Below the pieces are notes generated by a model that saw only the letters and a program-made list of their open reading frames with translations, had not been told where the DNA came from and ran no database searches. Positions 1-9,598 of a stretch of DNA of 64,000 nucleotides are shown piece by piece. Numbering within the stretch: the first letter of the stretch is position 1; each line of letters begins with the position of its first letter. Location: assembly GCF_963678245.1 (NCBI RefSeq), contig NZ_OY782774.1, positions 235,900 through 299,899 on the forward strand. The letters run 5' to 3'. This DNA comes from an uncultured Sunxiuqinia sp. GTDB taxonomy: Bacteria; Bacteroidota; Bacteroidia; Bacteroidales; Prolixibacteraceae. The position numbers and the translations under genes are program-made.

Positions 1-644
1 ATGTTCAGCAAGCCTGGCAGACTGTACCACATGTGACCCAGTTTGATGAAGCTGATATTACCAATTTGGAAAACTTCAGAAAGCAGAATCAGGATAAAAT
101 TGCTAAAAGTGGTGGAAAACTTACCGTGACAGCTTTATTATTAAAAATTGCGAGTTTGGCATTACAGCGTTTTCCCCGGTTCAATGCAAGTTTGGATGAA
201 GAAAATAACCAGATTGTTTATAAGCACTATTACCATATTGGTATTGCTGTAGATACGTCGCAAGGTTTATTGGTTCCGGTGATTCGTGATGTCAATAAAA
301 AATCGTTGAGTGAATTGGCGGCCGAATTGAGCGAAATGGCTGAAAAAGCTCGCGATAAAAAAATATCATCTGACGAAATGCAGGGGGGAAGTTTCACCAT
401 TTCCAATTTGGGAGGAATTGGAGGAACGCAATTTACACCAATTGTTTACTCGCCTCAGGTGGCAATTTTAGGTGTTTCTCGTAGTCAATACAAGCAAGTA
501 TTGGTGAACGACGAATTTGAACAACGATTGGTTATACCGCTTTCACTGTCTTACGATCATCGTGTGATTGATGGAGCTGATGGAGCGCGGTTTTTACGTT
601 GGATATGCGATGTGATTGAAGATCCGTTTTCTATTCTGCAATAA
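1..644 (+). CDS. aceF: 2-oxo acid dehydrogenase E2 (dihydrolipoyl acetyltransferase), C-terminal part
   Basis: This is the catalytic domain of a lipoate-dependent acyltransferase, the E2 core that moves acyl groups from lipoyl-lysine to CoA. The gene is cut by the left window edge. The reading frame is open from base 3, and the GTG at 33 is an internal valine, not a start. The residues before it (WQTVPHVTQFDEADIT) are the usual opening of the E2 catalytic domain. SFTISNLGGIGGTQFTPI and the active-site motif DHRVIDG near the C-terminus, with its catalytic His and Asp, are conserved. The LGGIGG/TPIVYSPQVAILGVSRS pattern is typical of pyruvate-type E2. Lipoyl and E1/E3-binding domains would lie upstream, outside the window. 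The E3 gene starts 14 bp after its stop, which fits a PDH operon. Branched-chain E2 is less likely but not excluded. Confidence 0.9.
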   Translation, partial: VQQAWQTVPHVTQFDEADITNLENFRKQNQDKIAKSGGKLTVTALLLKIASLALQRFPRFNASLDEENNQIVYKHYYHIGIAVDTSQGLLVPVIRDVNKKSLSELAAELSEMAEKARDKKISSDEMQGGSFTISNLGGIGGTQFTPIVYSPQVAILGVSRSQYKQVLVNDEFEQRLVIPLSLSYDHRVIDGADGARFLRWICDVIEDPFSILQ

Positions 645-658
645 AAAAGGAAACGAAT

Positions 659-2083
659 ATGAAAGATAATAAAATACACGAATTAGTAATTATTGGCGCT
701 GGCCCCGGAGGTTACCGTGCAGCTTTCATGGCTGCAGATCTTGGGCTGAAAGTTACCCTGGTTGATCCTGAAATCAACCCGGGAGGAGTTTGCCTGTACC
801 GCGGTTGTATCCCAACCAAAGCGTTGTTGCACTTATCGAAGATTAAAAAGGAAGCAGCTGATGCAGAAGAGATGGGGCTAAAGTTTAGCTCTCCGGAAAT
901 TGATCTGAAAAAAATAGCTTCCTGGAAAAACGACGTAGTGAAGAAATTAACTGGTGGGCTGGGACAGTTGGTGAAAGCGAGAAAGATAAATTACGTGAAA
1001 GCATACGCCAAATTCATCGATTCAAAGAATTTGGAGCTGAAATTTAAAAATGGTGATATTGAAAAAATCACGTTTGAACATGCTATCGTTGCTACTGGAT
1101 CCCAACCAATTGAAATACCTGAGATTGAGTTTGATCAATCAGGAATTTGGAATTCAGCTGAAGCCTTGGAATTGAAAGGGATTCCGGATAAACTGTTAAT
1201 CGTTGGCGGTGGATATATCGGCCTGGAAATGGCTACTATTTATCAGGCTTTAGGTGCTAAGGTGTCGATTGTTGAGTTAACCGACGACTTTATGCCCGGT
1301 ATGGATAAAGACTTGGTTGCAGCGTATAAGAAACTTTCGAAGGGAACATTTTCGGACGTGTTTTTGGAAACCAAAGTCACGAAGGTGGATAAACACGGTA
1401 AAAAGAAACAGGTCACATTTGAATCGAAGAAAAAGGAAACCTTTCGCAAGCAATTTGATCGGGTGCTGGTAGCTGTTGGTCAAAAACCAAATACCAAAGG
1501 TTTAGGACTAAATAAAATCGCTGCGGAGCTGGATGATAAGGGCTTTATCAAAGTAAACGATAAACAGGAAACAACAGCAAAAGATGTATTTGCGATAGGC
1601 GATGTGGTTGGTGCACCTTTACTGGCGCATAAAGCAAGCTACGAAGGCATGGTTGCCGCAGAAGTAATTGCAGGGGAAAAGTCGACTAACGATGCTAAAG
1701 TAATTCCGGCGGTGATTTACACCGAGCCTGAAATTGCAACCTGTGGACTGAGTGAAAAAGAAGCAAAAGAAAAAGGTGTTAAATACAAAGCCGTAAAATT
1801 TCCGTGGACTGCATCAGGCAGGGCGGTAGCGATGCATGCTGCCGGAGGATTTACCAAGCTTTTAATTAATCCGGAAAATGAACGGATTCTTGGTGCAGGC
1901 ATCGTTGGGAAAAACGCCGGCGACATGATTTCGGAATTGGCCTTGGCCATAGAAATGGCAGCCACCGCACAAGACGTGGCTTTAACCATTCATCCGCACC
2001 CAACGCTTAGCGAAACTATTATGGAAACTGCCGAAATATTTTACGGAAATCCTGCGCACACCTTTGTGAAAAAGAAAAAATAA
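659..2083 (+). CDS. lpdA: Dihydrolipoyl dehydrogenase (E3)
   Basis: This flavoprotein reoxidises dihydrolipoamide on E2 and passes electrons to NAD+. The 474-aa protein has the normal family length. Visible parts are the N-terminal FAD-binding GAGPGG (residues 13-18), the redox-active disulfide C45/C50 in GGVCLYRGCIPTK, the NAD-binding GGGYIGLE near residue 180, the second FAD motif VFAIGDV near residue 310, and the C-terminal HPHPTLSE that supplies the catalytic His-Glu pair from the dimer partner. It follows the E2 gene by 14 bp and precedes the encapsulated ferritin gene by 34 bp on the same strand, so read-through from the PDH operon into the encapsulin genes is possible. Confidence 0.97.
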   Translation: MKDNKIHELVIIGAGPGGYRAAFMAADLGLKVTLVDPEINPGGVCLYRGCIPTKALLHLSKIKKEAADAEEMGLKFSSPEIDLKKIASWKNDVVKKLTGGLGQLVKARKINYVKAYAKFIDSKNLELKFKNGDIEKITFEHAIVATGSQPIEIPEIEFDQSGIWNSAEALELKGIPDKLLIVGGGYIGLEMATIYQALGAKVSIVELTDDFMPGMDKDLVAAYKKLSKGTFSDVFLETKVTKVDKHGKKKQVTFESKKKETFRKQFDRVLVAVGQKPNTKGLGLNKIAAELDDKGFIKVNDKQETTAKDVFAIGDVVGAPLLAHKASYEGMVAAEVIAGEKSTNDAKVIPAVIYTEPEIATCGLSEKEAKEKGVKYKAVKFPWTASGRAVAMHAAGGFTKLLINPENERILGAGIVGKNAGDMISELALAIEMAATAQDVALTIHPHPTLSETIMETAEIFYGNPAHTFVKKKK

Positions 2084-2117
2084 TTGATCAGAATACAAAC
2101 CAAAAAAAAACAGAACG

Positions 2118-2408
2118 ATGCAAAACTATCATGAACCACCTCAGGATTTAACTGATGAAACACGCGACTATGTTCGTGCATTGGTTTCGTTGAAAGAAGA
2201 AATTGAAGCTATCGATTGGTATCAACAGCGACTATCGGTCACAAAGGATCAACAACTTAAAAAAATATTAGAGCATAACCGCGACGAAGAAATGGAGCAT
2301 GCCTGTATGGCTTTAGAATGGCTCCGAAGAAACATGAAAGGCTGGGATGACCATTTGAGAACCTACCTTTTTACAGAAAAAGATATTGTGAAACTTGAAG
2401 ATGACTAA
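2118..2408 (+). CDS. Encapsulated ferritin-like protein (EncFtn)
   Basis: A 96-aa two-helix protein of the encapsulated-ferritin family. Known members form ring-shaped decamers inside encapsulin shells and oxidise Fe(II) at a ferroxidase site made between two subunits. The family signature is strong: YHEP near the N-terminus, ALVSLKEEIEAIDWY, HNRDEEMEHACMALEWLRR and a late YLFTEK. By alignment from memory with the Rhodospirillum rubrum protein (Glu32, Glu62, His65), the ferroxidase ligands are E28, E58 and H61, and E27/E30 match its entry-site acidic residues. The shell gene follows directly. The oddity is the C-terminus: it stops at KLEDD just after the helical core, with no extension resembling the usual cargo-loading peptide (LTVGSL-like). 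Confidence 0.93.
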   Translation: MQNYHEPPQDLTDETRDYVRALVSLKEEIEAIDWYQQRLSVTKDQQLKKILEHNRDEEMEHACMALEWLRRNMKGWDDHLRTYLFTEKDIVKLEDD

Positions 2409-2421
2409 AAAGAAAAACATC

Positions 2422-3231
2422 ATGAATATTTTAAAAAAATCAATTGCTCCAATAACTGATAAAGCCTGGGAAGAAATATCCGACAGGACCAATGAAATAT
2501 TGAAGACCTATCTTACAGGACGAAAATTTATAGATATCGATGGCCCGAACGGACTGGAAATGGGAGGAGTATCAACCGGGCGTCTAGTAACACCAGAAAA
2601 ACAAACCAGTGAAGGTATTAACTATGGAATCCGGGAAGTTCTTCCTTTTGTTGAAAATCGCAAACCATTTGAATTGGATGTTTGGGAACTGGATAATATT
2701 GAACGTGGGGCTAAAGATGTAGACCTTTCGCCACTGGAAGATGCTGTGAAAGAAGTGGCCTTTTTTGAAGAAAAGGTGATTTATAAAGGATTTTCTCCAA
2801 TTAAAATAAAAGGTTTGGAGCCTTCAGCAAAAAGTGATCCGGTAGATATACCTGACAATACAAATGCTTTTTTAAAAGAGCTCGGACGACAAGTATTGAA
2901 ACTGAGTCAAAATGGAGTAGAAGGTCCTTACTCTTTAGTTATCAATGCCGAACAGTGGCTCAACTTGATTAAACTATCCGAAGGTTATCCCATTTCGATG
3001 CAACTCAAAGAAATATTGGGTGGAAATGTGATTGTCAATCAGTCCAATGAACACTCCTTTTTAGTTTCAGAAAGAGGTGGAGATTATGAATTGATTCAAG
3101 GACAGGATATTACCTTGGGATATGATAGTCACGATACCGAAAAGGTAAAACTGTATCTCACTGCTTCATTTACGTTTCGGGTAATTAGCCCCGAAGCAAT
3201 CGTTGTCTTTAAAAGTAAGAAAAAAGAGTAA
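2422..3231 (+). CDS. Encapsulin shell protein (family 1, linocin M18-like)
   Basis: HK97-fold shell protein that self-assembles into a protein nanocompartment. The start ATG at 2422 gives MNILKKSIAPITDKAWEEI, which lines up with the classic encapsulin N-terminus (MxFLKRxxAPLTxxxWxEI). In-frame alternatives at 2401 (ATG) and 2395 (TTG) would add 7-9 Lys-rich residues and overlap the ferritin stop. Family features include GRKFIDIDGPNG, LDVWELDNIERGAKDVDLSPLEDAVKEVAFFEE and GVEGPYSLVINAEQW. The C-terminus SFTFRVISPEAIVVF matches the final strand of the fold. At about 269 residues it has the usual length. Pairing with EncFtn implies an iron-storage or iron-detoxifying compartment. Neither the cargo nor the flanking proteins shows an obvious loading peptide. 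Confidence 0.95.
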   Translation: MNILKKSIAPITDKAWEEISDRTNEILKTYLTGRKFIDIDGPNGLEMGGVSTGRLVTPEKQTSEGINYGIREVLPFVENRKPFELDVWELDNIERGAKDVDLSPLEDAVKEVAFFEEKVIYKGFSPIKIKGLEPSAKSDPVDIPDNTNAFLKELGRQVLKLSQNGVEGPYSLVINAEQWLNLIKLSEGYPISMQLKEILGGNVIVNQSNEHSFLVSERGGDYELIQGQDITLGYDSHDTEKVKLYLTASFTFRVISPEAIVVFKSKKKE

Positions 3232-3293
3232 TTGATTTTAAGAAGATTGAATCTGATTTCGCTAGCAATTTTAAAAAAGAAAGGAACAATACA

Positions 3294-3650
3294 ATGTTTG
3301 AGGTATTGAATTTGACAGAAAAAAATCTCATTGCCATAAGAATAAATGGCGAGGTTAAAAAGGTAGACTATGATATGATTACCCCCTTGATCGACGGGAG
3401 AGTAAAAGACTATGGTAAAATTAAAATGTACATCGAAATTGAAAGTATTGATGGAATTAAACCATCTGCTTTCAAGGAAGACCTGAAAACGTACATCAGG
3501 CATTTTAATCATATTGAGAAAATTGCTGTTGTCGGAAGAAGCAAATGGGAAAAGTTATGGTCAAACCTGGCTAGCCCTTTTGTTTCCGGGCAGATCAAGT
3601 ATTATGACCATGCCGAAGTTTCAGATGCAGTGAAATGGATTCTGGAATAA
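3294..3650 (+). CDS. SpoIIAA/STAS-like protein (DUF3478 type)
   Basis: A 118-aa protein that resembles the SpoIIAA-like family: a small alpha/beta fold of about 120 residues, often found singly near stress proteins. Visible traits are the opening pattern MFEVLNLTEKNLIAIRINGEVKKVDYDMITPLID, a central YIEIESIDGI strand, and the late GRSKWEKLWSNLASPF then YYDHAEVSDAVKWI, which match the family's conserved W-x3-W and final helix. The biochemical role of this family is unknown to me. The gene sits 62 bp after the encapsulin gene and 91 bp before a universal-stress-like gene, suggesting a stress or envelope-related function co-expressed with the compartment. The phosphorylatable serine of true anti-sigma antagonists is not evident. 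Confidence 0.75.
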   Translation: MFEVLNLTEKNLIAIRINGEVKKVDYDMITPLIDGRVKDYGKIKMYIEIESIDGIKPSAFKEDLKTYIRHFNHIEKIAVVGRSKWEKLWSNLASPFVSGQIKYYDHAEVSDAVKWILE

Positions 3651-3741
3651 CGCCTTGTGCGAATTTTAGAAGGAAGTAAAATTCTTTATATCCGTACAGG
3701 AAAATGAAAGACTAGAATGATGAATTTGAAAAGGATATGTA

Positions 3742-4596
3742 ATGAAAATAACGATTATAAGCGATATTAGAGGAAAAGCAAAAAGTGTTATTCCTTATGG
3801 TTTAAAGTTGGCGAAAGATCTTGAAGCTGAAGTTGATGTAATTCATATGATTGATACGCGAATGCAGCAAGGGGTTACCAGCATGTATTCTGATTCGCAA
3901 AGTGTAACCCCCGGGAACAAATTTTCGCATGAGGAAATCATGCAACGGGAGAAGAAACAGGTGGAAGTTGATTTAGATAAGCTCTTAAGTAGTGAGGTGT
4001 CGAGGTTAAATTATCCATTGAAAATAAATGTCAAAGTAGACGTAGGTAGTATTCGAAATAGAACGAGTACCGTTTTGAATTCTGATCCTACCACCTTGTT
4101 GATCATGAATAATGAACCGGATGAGTACATTTTTGATGATCAAAAGGAAATTGTAGATACGTGCAAGAATTTTAATGGAATTAGCGTTATTGTTCCACCT
4201 GGATACGATTATCAGAAAATATCAAATGTTGTTTTACCGACTGATTTTGACCTGAACGAACTACAGTCATTCCGAAATATTACAGATGTCATCAATAAAT
4301 TTAACCCTGTGATAAGTGCTTTTGGACAATCGAACGACATTAAGCCTCTGGCGGTAGAACGCTGGGAAAAAGAAGTGGGAAGTGTTTTCGAACGTTCGCA
4401 GATAAGCTCAAAAATTATCGGTAAACGCATTTCTAATCAGGAGTTTATCGATTTTGAAGAAATGATTGAACCTGACATGACTTTGCTGTTTGAGCAGCCA
4501 AAGGGAATATTGGAAAGCATATTTAAAAAAGATTTGTTCGAACAGGTTTTAAAGGAAACAAAATTCCCTGTTCTCTTTTACTCTATGAAGAAGTAA
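3742..4596 (+). CDS. Universal stress protein-like, tandem domain
   Basis: A 284-aa cytoplasmic protein built like two fused Usp domains. Domain 1 (about 1-150) opens with the Usp strand MKITIISDIRGKAKSVIPYGLKLAKDLEAEVDVIH. Domain 2 starts near residue 155 with KISNVVLPTDFDLNELQSF and ends with LKETKFPVLFYSMKK, the usual Usp closing strand. The ATP-binding glycine motif (GxxGx9GS/T) is not visible in either half, so it is probably a non-nucleotide-binding type. It is the last gene of the + strand run that contains the encapsulin. A function in stress or dormancy is inferred only from family and context. Confidence 0.75.
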   Translation: MKITIISDIRGKAKSVIPYGLKLAKDLEAEVDVIHMIDTRMQQGVTSMYSDSQSVTPGNKFSHEEIMQREKKQVEVDLDKLLSSEVSRLNYPLKINVKVDVGSIRNRTSTVLNSDPTTLLIMNNEPDEYIFDDQKEIVDTCKNFNGISVIVPPGYDYQKISNVVLPTDFDLNELQSFRNITDVINKFNPVISAFGQSNDIKPLAVERWEKEVGSVFERSQISSKIIGKRISNQEFIDFEEMIEPDMTLLFEQPKGILESIFKKDLFEQVLKETKFPVLFYSMKK

Positions 4597-4703
4597 TGAA
4601 TTTGCATTATTTGTCCTTTTAGAGTCGTTTCTGAAATTGTTTTCACCATCGTAATGAAAACCTTAAATAGGAACGAAGGAAACCGTGAAGTTTATCCCTG
4701 GTT

Positions 4704-5285
4704 TTATTTTTGAGGTACTTTATACCATTTATTGACCGGTGCAGGAGGAGAGTAACTTTTTAGGTAATTGATGGCTTCTTCACTAGTCGCTGCAATATGG
4801 TAGAGCTCGCGGTAGCTGTGCTTGGCGAAGTTTTCTTCGAAAGATCGTTCAAATTGCTTGAATAAATCATCATAAAATCCGTTTGTGTTGACAAATACAA
4901 TAGCTTTATTATGGTAGTCTAATTGTTTGAGGGTAATCACCTCCAATATTTCTTCCAGCGTTCCAAAGCCTCCGGGAAGAGCGACAAAGGCGTTGGCTAT
5001 TTCGCGCATAATCGATTTACGATCCACCATGTCTTTCGAAATAATTAGCTTCTTGGCAAATTTTGAGGCAAGCTTATGCCCGTTTAGCTTTTTAGGTAAA
5101 ATGCCAATGGTGTCTCCTCCGGCGTTTACCACTTCTTTCAAAACGGTTTCCATCAATCCTACATTGGCTCCTCCGTTTATTAAGGTCATTTTTTCGTGGC
5201 CAATTAGTTGAGAGAGATGAATCGCTTCATTAATATAAACAGGATCGATCGCATTACTGGAGGACGAAAATACACATACTTTCAT
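4704..5285 (-). CDS. LOG-family protein (nucleoside 5'-monophosphate phosphoribohydrolase)
   Basis: Member of the LOG/TIGR00730 family, Rossmann-fold enzymes that hydrolyse cytokinin riboside monophosphates or other nucleotides to base plus ribose 5-phosphate. The start at 5285 gives MKVCVFSSSSNAIDP, which fits the family. A longer frame to 5333 would run through the gyrB terminator and is rejected. Motifs: INGGANVGLM near residues 36-44, DRKSIM near 89-93, and the family catalytic motif PGGFGTLEE at 104-112. At 193 aa it is of standard length. The bacterial substrate is usually unknown; AMP or related nucleotides are likely. It is convergent with no neighbour and lies directly downstream of gyrB on the same strand, but is separated from it by a terminator. 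Confidence 0.9.
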   Translation of the reverse strand: MKVCVFSSSSNAIDPVYINEAIHLSQLIGHEKMTLINGGANVGLMETVLKEVVNAGGDTIGILPKKLNGHKLASKFAKKLIISKDMVDRKSIMREIANAFVALPGGFGTLEEILEVITLKQLDYHNKAIVFVNTNGFYDDLFKQFERSFEENFAKHSYRELYHIAATSEEAINYLKSYSPPAPVNKWYKVPQK

Positions 5286-5304
5286 TTCGGAAAAAGATTG
5301 AATT

Positions 5305-5335
5305 AAAAAAGAATGCCAACTATAAGCTGGCATTC
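5305..5335 (-). terminator. Rho-independent terminator after gyrB
   Basis: An 11-bp stem with one mismatch (arms 5311-5321 and 5325-5335, GAATGCCAACT / AGCTGGCATTC) is followed on the - strand by six T at 5310-5305. It lies 11 bp past the gyrB stop and overlaps the leader of the LOG gene, so it separates the two genes. Confidence 0.85.
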
Positions 5336-5346
5336 GGTATTATTTA

Positions 5347-7311
<1,965 letters not shown>

Positions 7312-7343
7312 TTATTGTATGTTTGGTTTAATCCTATTTCTTC

Positions 7344-7371
7344 CTGTTTGTTTAAAAAAACAGACAAACAG
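7344..7371 (-). promoter_or_regulatory. Hairpin in the gyrB leader
   Basis: Inverted repeat CTGTTTGT (7344-7351) and ACAAACAG (7364-7371) around an A/T loop, ending 33 bp upstream of the gyrB start. It could affect mRNA stability or translation. No known riboswitch or attenuator was recognised. Confidence 0.35.
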
Positions 7372-7494
7372 AAAATTGAATCCGAAGCAATTTTCGGATA
7401 TTAAATTTGTTATTTAATAATTTGGGCTGATATAAAAAAGGTGTTTAATTCTTAATTGATTAACAATCATTCTTCGCCTCATTTTCATAACACG

Positions 7495-7502
7495 CAAATA
7501 TA
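7495..7502 (-). promoter_or_regulatory. Candidate -7 box for gyrB
   Basis: CAAATATA on the + strand reads TATATTTG on the - strand and matches the Bacteroidota -7 consensus TAnnTTTG. No convincing TTTG -33 element lies at the right distance. It would give a leader of about 180 nt that includes the 7344-7371 hairpin. Confidence 0.4.
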
Positions 7503-7796
7503 GTAAAAATATGCTGATTAAAGGCTTATTTTAAGGACTTAAAACAGGCAAAGTTTTCAATAGAATGTCAAGAGTTAAGGTTCTGTATATTATTGAGTTA
7601 GGTGTTTGAGCTTAACGCGTTGACTTTTGTCATTTTTAAGTGTAATGAAATGAACATGATCAAAATTTTGCTCACAACGGAGGATGATTATTTAGAACTA
7701 CCATGCGTTGGTGCACGATATATAAAAACATGATAATGTCTCATGGAAATTATGTGAACTTAAAATGAAAAAAATAAATACATGACATCGCTCGTT

Positions 7797-9587
7797 TTAA
7801 AACGAAAAGCTTGCACCTACCAACAGGTTAAAACTCTGTTGGGTGTATCCTAGCCATTTCTCGTATTTTTGAAATGCAAAGTTGTTTGCTCTACCAAAAA
7901 AACTGAGTAGTGGACTGTACTGATATTCAACTCCAAAGTTTAAATCGATGTATGAAGAGAGCGTGTAAATCGTGTTAACCGGAACTGCAGGGGTGTTACT
8001 GGAGATATCAAAATATTCGACTCGCTCTAGCGCTTTCCGTTCGCCCACGAAGAAAATATCGGCGTTAAATTTCAACGGTCCTTCAGGATTTAAAATTGTA
8101 GAAATCGTTAGTTCAAACTCTGGTCTGTTCCATGCTTCTTCAAGTGAGTCTAACGCATAAGAGTGCATTTTTCCGTCTAAATGGAAATTAACCAAATCAG
8201 AGGCTGTGTAGTAGAGTTCGGCACCAAGTGTAAATTGTTGTACATCGTCATATAGAACTTCAAAGGTATTTGAGTTGGGTTTAATAGCAGGGTCAGGAAT
8301 TGGAGATAGATCGATCAAGTAATATTTTGAATTAAAAATGTAAAAGTGCTCGTCTTTAATGTTGTAATAATCAGCTTGGAAGCGATAATTTAAGCGGGGA
8401 GAAAACTTCCCTTTTATTCCTCCTGAAAGAATATATTGGTAATTCGAGTTTTTGATATCCTGGTAGGGGTTGACAAATCGATTTTCGGCAGCAATTGCGG
8501 AATAGTGGTTTTGCTGTAAGCGACCATCTGCGCCAACGAAAAGGGTCATGATATTTTCAACAGGTGACCACTGCGCCTTTATATTAGGAGTGATTAAAAA
8601 ACTGGCATCTTCATCATCGTCCAAAAAGGTGAATGTATGAACTCCAAGTTGCAGTTTGGCCATATCGCCTTCAAATAGAATGGCAGGATTTAAATCCAAC
8701 AGGATTTGCTGCTTTTGTCCATAATCGAGCGATGTTCGATTGAAGATGCTATCTGTCTTCAGATAACCGACAGAGGCTCCCAGAAGGCCGTAGAACTCAT
8801 CAAACTCGCGACGAAAAGAGGTTCCTAGATTTAGTAGATTTTCTGTTTGTCCGGTTTTGGTGCCGAAATAGTGATAGTATAAATTTAGGTCGTAGTTTAA
8901 GTCAGCTCGCTTATCTTCTTCATTCGACAATTGAACTTGCAGCCCTCCTTTTGAAAAAGCTTGCTTGTCGTTCCAGTTTGTAAGCAGTATTTCCTTGTCC
9001 GAATCAGAAAGCTGCTGACCAACGTATCCATAATAGCTGTGTGCGTCTCGCTCGTAGAACAGCTTGGTATTTAAGGTTGACCGTCTGAAAAAATGCTTGG
9101 TGAACAACTCGGCAACATTTTCACTTCGTGGAGCGTCAACTTTATCATCGTTAGCCAGTTTAACCGATCCATGCGACGACAGATGTTTAAAGTGCATTCC
9201 TAAAACAGCATGCTTGCCGGTTTTCGTATTGTAAAAAAGCTCCCCGTAAGGTGTCTGATAATTTCCAACTCCGGCTTTTAACAGTCCTTTGCCAAGCTTT
9301 GCTTGAGGTTCTCCAACCATTTGTGCCGCTTGTACCGGTTCTACTTCAAACGTGCTAAAAACCGGCTGTGAGTTGATTTTATAATCGAAGGTCGGTTTTT
9401 CCCTTTTGTCATCCTTAATTTGAGGGATGTCATTGATTTTAAAAGCATCGGATACGCTGGGTTGATAAGCTTTAACAACTTCAACTTCCTGGCGTAACTT
9501 GGTGCTGTCTTTTTGTGCTGAAGCCGAGTTAACCAAAATAAAGGTTAACAAGAGCAGTGAAGTATGATAGAAATATGATCGATTCAT
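7797..9587 (-). CDS. Outer-membrane beta-barrel protein, TonB-receptor-like without plug
   Basis: A 596-aa exported protein. An N-terminal signal peptide (about 1-24, ending NSASAQ) is followed by a short linker, VEVVKAYQPSVSDAFKINDIP. It then runs as alternating aromatic/polar beta strands to the end, closing on FNLLVGASFSF with the C-terminal Phe of outer-membrane barrels. No TonB plug domain or SusC signature is seen, and the length is short for a TonB-dependent receptor. It lies 11 bp downstream of the 1020-aa TPR gene on the same strand, so the two are almost certainly co-transcribed and probably act together at the outer membrane. The substrate is unknown. Confidence 0.75.
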   Translation of the reverse strand: MNRSYFYHTSLLLLTFILVNSASAQKDSTKLRQEVEVVKAYQPSVSDAFKINDIPQIKDDKREKPTFDYKINSQPVFSTFEVEPVQAAQMVGEPQAKLGKGLLKAGVGNYQTPYGELFYNTKTGKHAVLGMHFKHLSSHGSVKLANDDKVDAPRSENVAELFTKHFFRRSTLNTKLFYERDAHSYYGYVGQQLSDSDKEILLTNWNDKQAFSKGGLQVQLSNEEDKRADLNYDLNLYYHYFGTKTGQTENLLNLGTSFRREFDEFYGLLGASVGYLKTDSIFNRTSLDYGQKQQILLDLNPAILFEGDMAKLQLGVHTFTFLDDDEDASFLITPNIKAQWSPVENIMTLFVGADGRLQQNHYSAIAAENRFVNPYQDIKNSNYQYILSGGIKGKFSPRLNYRFQADYYNIKDEHFYIFNSKYYLIDLSPIPDPAIKPNSNTFEVLYDDVQQFTLGAELYYTASDLVNFHLDGKMHSYALDSLEEAWNRPEFELTISTILNPEGPLKFNADIFFVGERKALERVEYFDISSNTPAVPVNTIYTLSSYIDLNFGVEYQYSPLLSFFGRANNFAFQKYEKWLGYTQQSFNLLVGASFSF

Positions 9588-9598
9588 GTTGCTGATTT

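Larger units (their letters stand above)
7312..7796. other. Intergenic region upstream of gyrB
   Basis: 485 bp without a credible gene. It holds a leader hairpin at 7344-7371 (CTGTTTGT / ACAAACAG arms) close to the gyrB start. A candidate - strand -7 box (TATATTTG) lies at 7495-7502, and there are short palindromes near 7633 (TGAC-tttt-GTCA). The rest (about 7560-7796) is A+T-rich, and nothing in it could be recognised. No terminator was clear for the barrel gene that ends at 7797 to the right. Confidence 0.5.

Noticed and set aside
2395..2425. A-rich slip sequence near the EncFtn/encapsulin junction as a programmed -1 frameshift
   Set aside because: The AAAAAG run lies after the EncFtn stop at 2406-2408, so it cannot make a fusion.
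7312..7796. tRNA or small RNA gene upstream of gyrB
   Set aside because: No cloverleaf, CCA end or conserved RNA motif was seen. Only a leader hairpin and a -7 box could be supported.
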